Origin: Acetobacterium bakii
GTDB lineage: Bacteria > Bacillota > Clostridia > Eubacteriales > Eubacteriaceae
Direction of reading: 5' to 3'
Assembly (NCBI RefSeq): GCF_001263355.1
Contig: NZ_LGYO01000034.1
Location: 62,960-126,959, forward strand
Length of the DNA stretch: 64,000 nt
In this document: positions 63,543 through 64,000 of the stretch, in pieces
Layout of the letters: every line of letters begins with the position of its first letter
How positions within the stretch are numbered: the stretch's first letter is position 1
The notes under the pieces: generated by a model
Told to the model about the DNA's origin: nothing
The model's input: the letters and a program-made list of their open reading frames with translations, nothing else
The model's database searches: none
Program-made: the position numbers and the translations under genes

Positions 63543-63571
63543 AGCTTATCACCTGAAATTAAAAATTGCAA
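63543..63571 (-). promoter_or_regulatory. Probable promoter of the beta/alpha ChW operon
   Basis: The minus strand has TTGCAA, a 17-base spacer and TAAGCT. The -10 is poor, but position and -35 match the duplicate promoter at 58402-58430. Confidence 0.45.
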
Positions 63572-63617
63572 TATCTTTTCGCATTATTATTGTTTTTCTT
63601 ACCAGATTTTTAAAAAA

Positions 63618-63655
63618 AGCAACGGCGCAGGTGAATTTTCCCTGTGCCGTTGCCG
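63618..63655 (-). terminator. Intrinsic terminator of the partial ChW gene
   Basis: The minus strand has GCAACGGCACAGG pairing with CCTGCGCCGTTGC (one mismatch), followed by seven T. A further perfect hairpin, GGCTGAAGG-AAT-GCCTTCAGCC type, lies upstream at about 63679-63700. Confidence 0.85.
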
Positions 63656-63732
63656 GACTTCTGTTTTATTTCCTTCCCGGCTGAAGGCATTCCTTCAGCC
63701 TCATAGTGCTGTCTCTTTTGCTCTTTCTTTTT

Positions 63733-64000
63733 TTAGTTATTGCTCACAAAGGCGCTCTCGGTTGGCCCGGGGGCGGCGGCACCTTTGGGAACCACCACGA
63801 TGCGGATCCCTTCCAGGCGATAGCTGAAGCCTTCGGTTCCGGCACTGGCGCCATTTTTGGCCCAGCCCATCCAGCCGATATTTTCGGCGTGCACCTGATA
63901 ATAAATATCACACAGCTCGGCGTCGGCTCCGGTCAGGCTGATGCGGATGCCTTCCAGGCGTTTTGATTCGCCCTCGGTGCCGCTCATGGCGCCGTTGGTC
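63733..64000 (-). CDS. ChW repeat protein, C-terminal fragment at the window edge
   Basis: The frame is open from the edge to the TAA at 63733. It encodes most of one ChW repeat (GTEGESKRLEGIRISLTGAD) and one full repeat (YQVHAENIGWMGWAKNGASA), then a tail ending AFVSNN. By eye both protein and DNA are very close to the C-terminus of 56251-57951, so the two genes share a recent duplication. The full protein probably has more repeats and another N-terminal domain outside the window. Confidence 0.85.
   Translation of the reverse strand, partial: TNGAMSGTEGESKRLEGIRISLTGADAELCDIYYQVHAENIGWMGWAKNGASAGTEGFSYRLEGIRIVVVPKGAAAPGPTESAFVSNN

Noticed and set aside
1..64000. tRNA, rRNA, transposase, phage or CRISPR features
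   Set aside because: I looked for T-loop-like GTTCRA motifs with acceptor stems, rRNA core strings, transposase motifs and direct-repeat arrays, and found none I could support.

Overview
The window looks like part of an acetogen-type Firmicutes chromosome (Clostridia, Eubacteriaceae; Acetobacterium is my best guess). The reasons are moderate A+T content, Gram-positive lipoproteins, clostridial hydrophobic-W (ChW) repeat proteins, an anaerobic (cbi) corrinoid pathway and an unusually heavy investment in corrinoid uptake, as expected of an organism that depends on corrinoid methyltransferases. The genus is inference. Essentially every real gene lies on the minus strand, so operons read from high to low coordinates.

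Region 1 (1-4203) is a Nik/Opp/Dpp-type ABC importer (two permeases, two ATPases, a lipoprotein binding protein cut by the window edge). Region 2 (4374-16664) is one long gene string: an ABC-2 exporter, a ChlD/ChlI/CobN-type metal chelatase and a FecBCD/BtuFCD-type importer. It is preceded by two near-identical, unassigned structured leader elements and a decayed regulator gene. Region 3 (16665-25143) has a second Opp/Dpp-type importer plus a MATE exporter behind a cobalamin riboswitch, and a LysR regulator behind its own cobalamin riboswitch. Region 4 (25225-36215) is ordinary accessory material: a Bce-type ABC transporter with a two-component system, a macrodomain protein interrupted by an in-frame TAG, DUF503, a glutamine amidotransferase, a PAS protein that appears to have lost most of an HD-GYP domain, and a large CheB-CheR-PAS hybrid.

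Region 5 (36621-46328) is a cobalamin-riboswitch operon: btuF-btuC-btuD, cbiA, a PduX-like threonine kinase gene, cbiC, cbiL, cbiD, cbiE and cbiT. It carries only part of the pathway, so the rest must lie elsewhere.

Region 6 (46377-64000) is the most interesting part. Two cobalamin riboswitches, with duplicated leaders and duplicated terminator/antiterminator platforms, control two adjacent operons. Together these encode surface proteins built from the two domain types of animal intrinsic factor/transcobalamin: a DUF4430 (transcobalamin-like C-terminal, beta) domain and an alpha/alpha-toroid domain. The domains occur as separate partner proteins with ChW repeats (61794-63044 and 59640-61775), as a DUF4430-ChW protein (56251-57951), joined in reversed order in a 1277-residue membrane-anchored protein (52309-56142), and as a DUF4430 lipoprotein (50201-51313). 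The same operons encode an ECF transporter (two S-like components, EcfT, a double ATPase) and a TIM-barrel protein resembling the cobamide-remodelling enzyme CbiR. I read this as a candidate Gram-positive cell-surface corrinoid capture, import and remodelling system. The domain and riboswitch recognition is from sequence; the function is inference.
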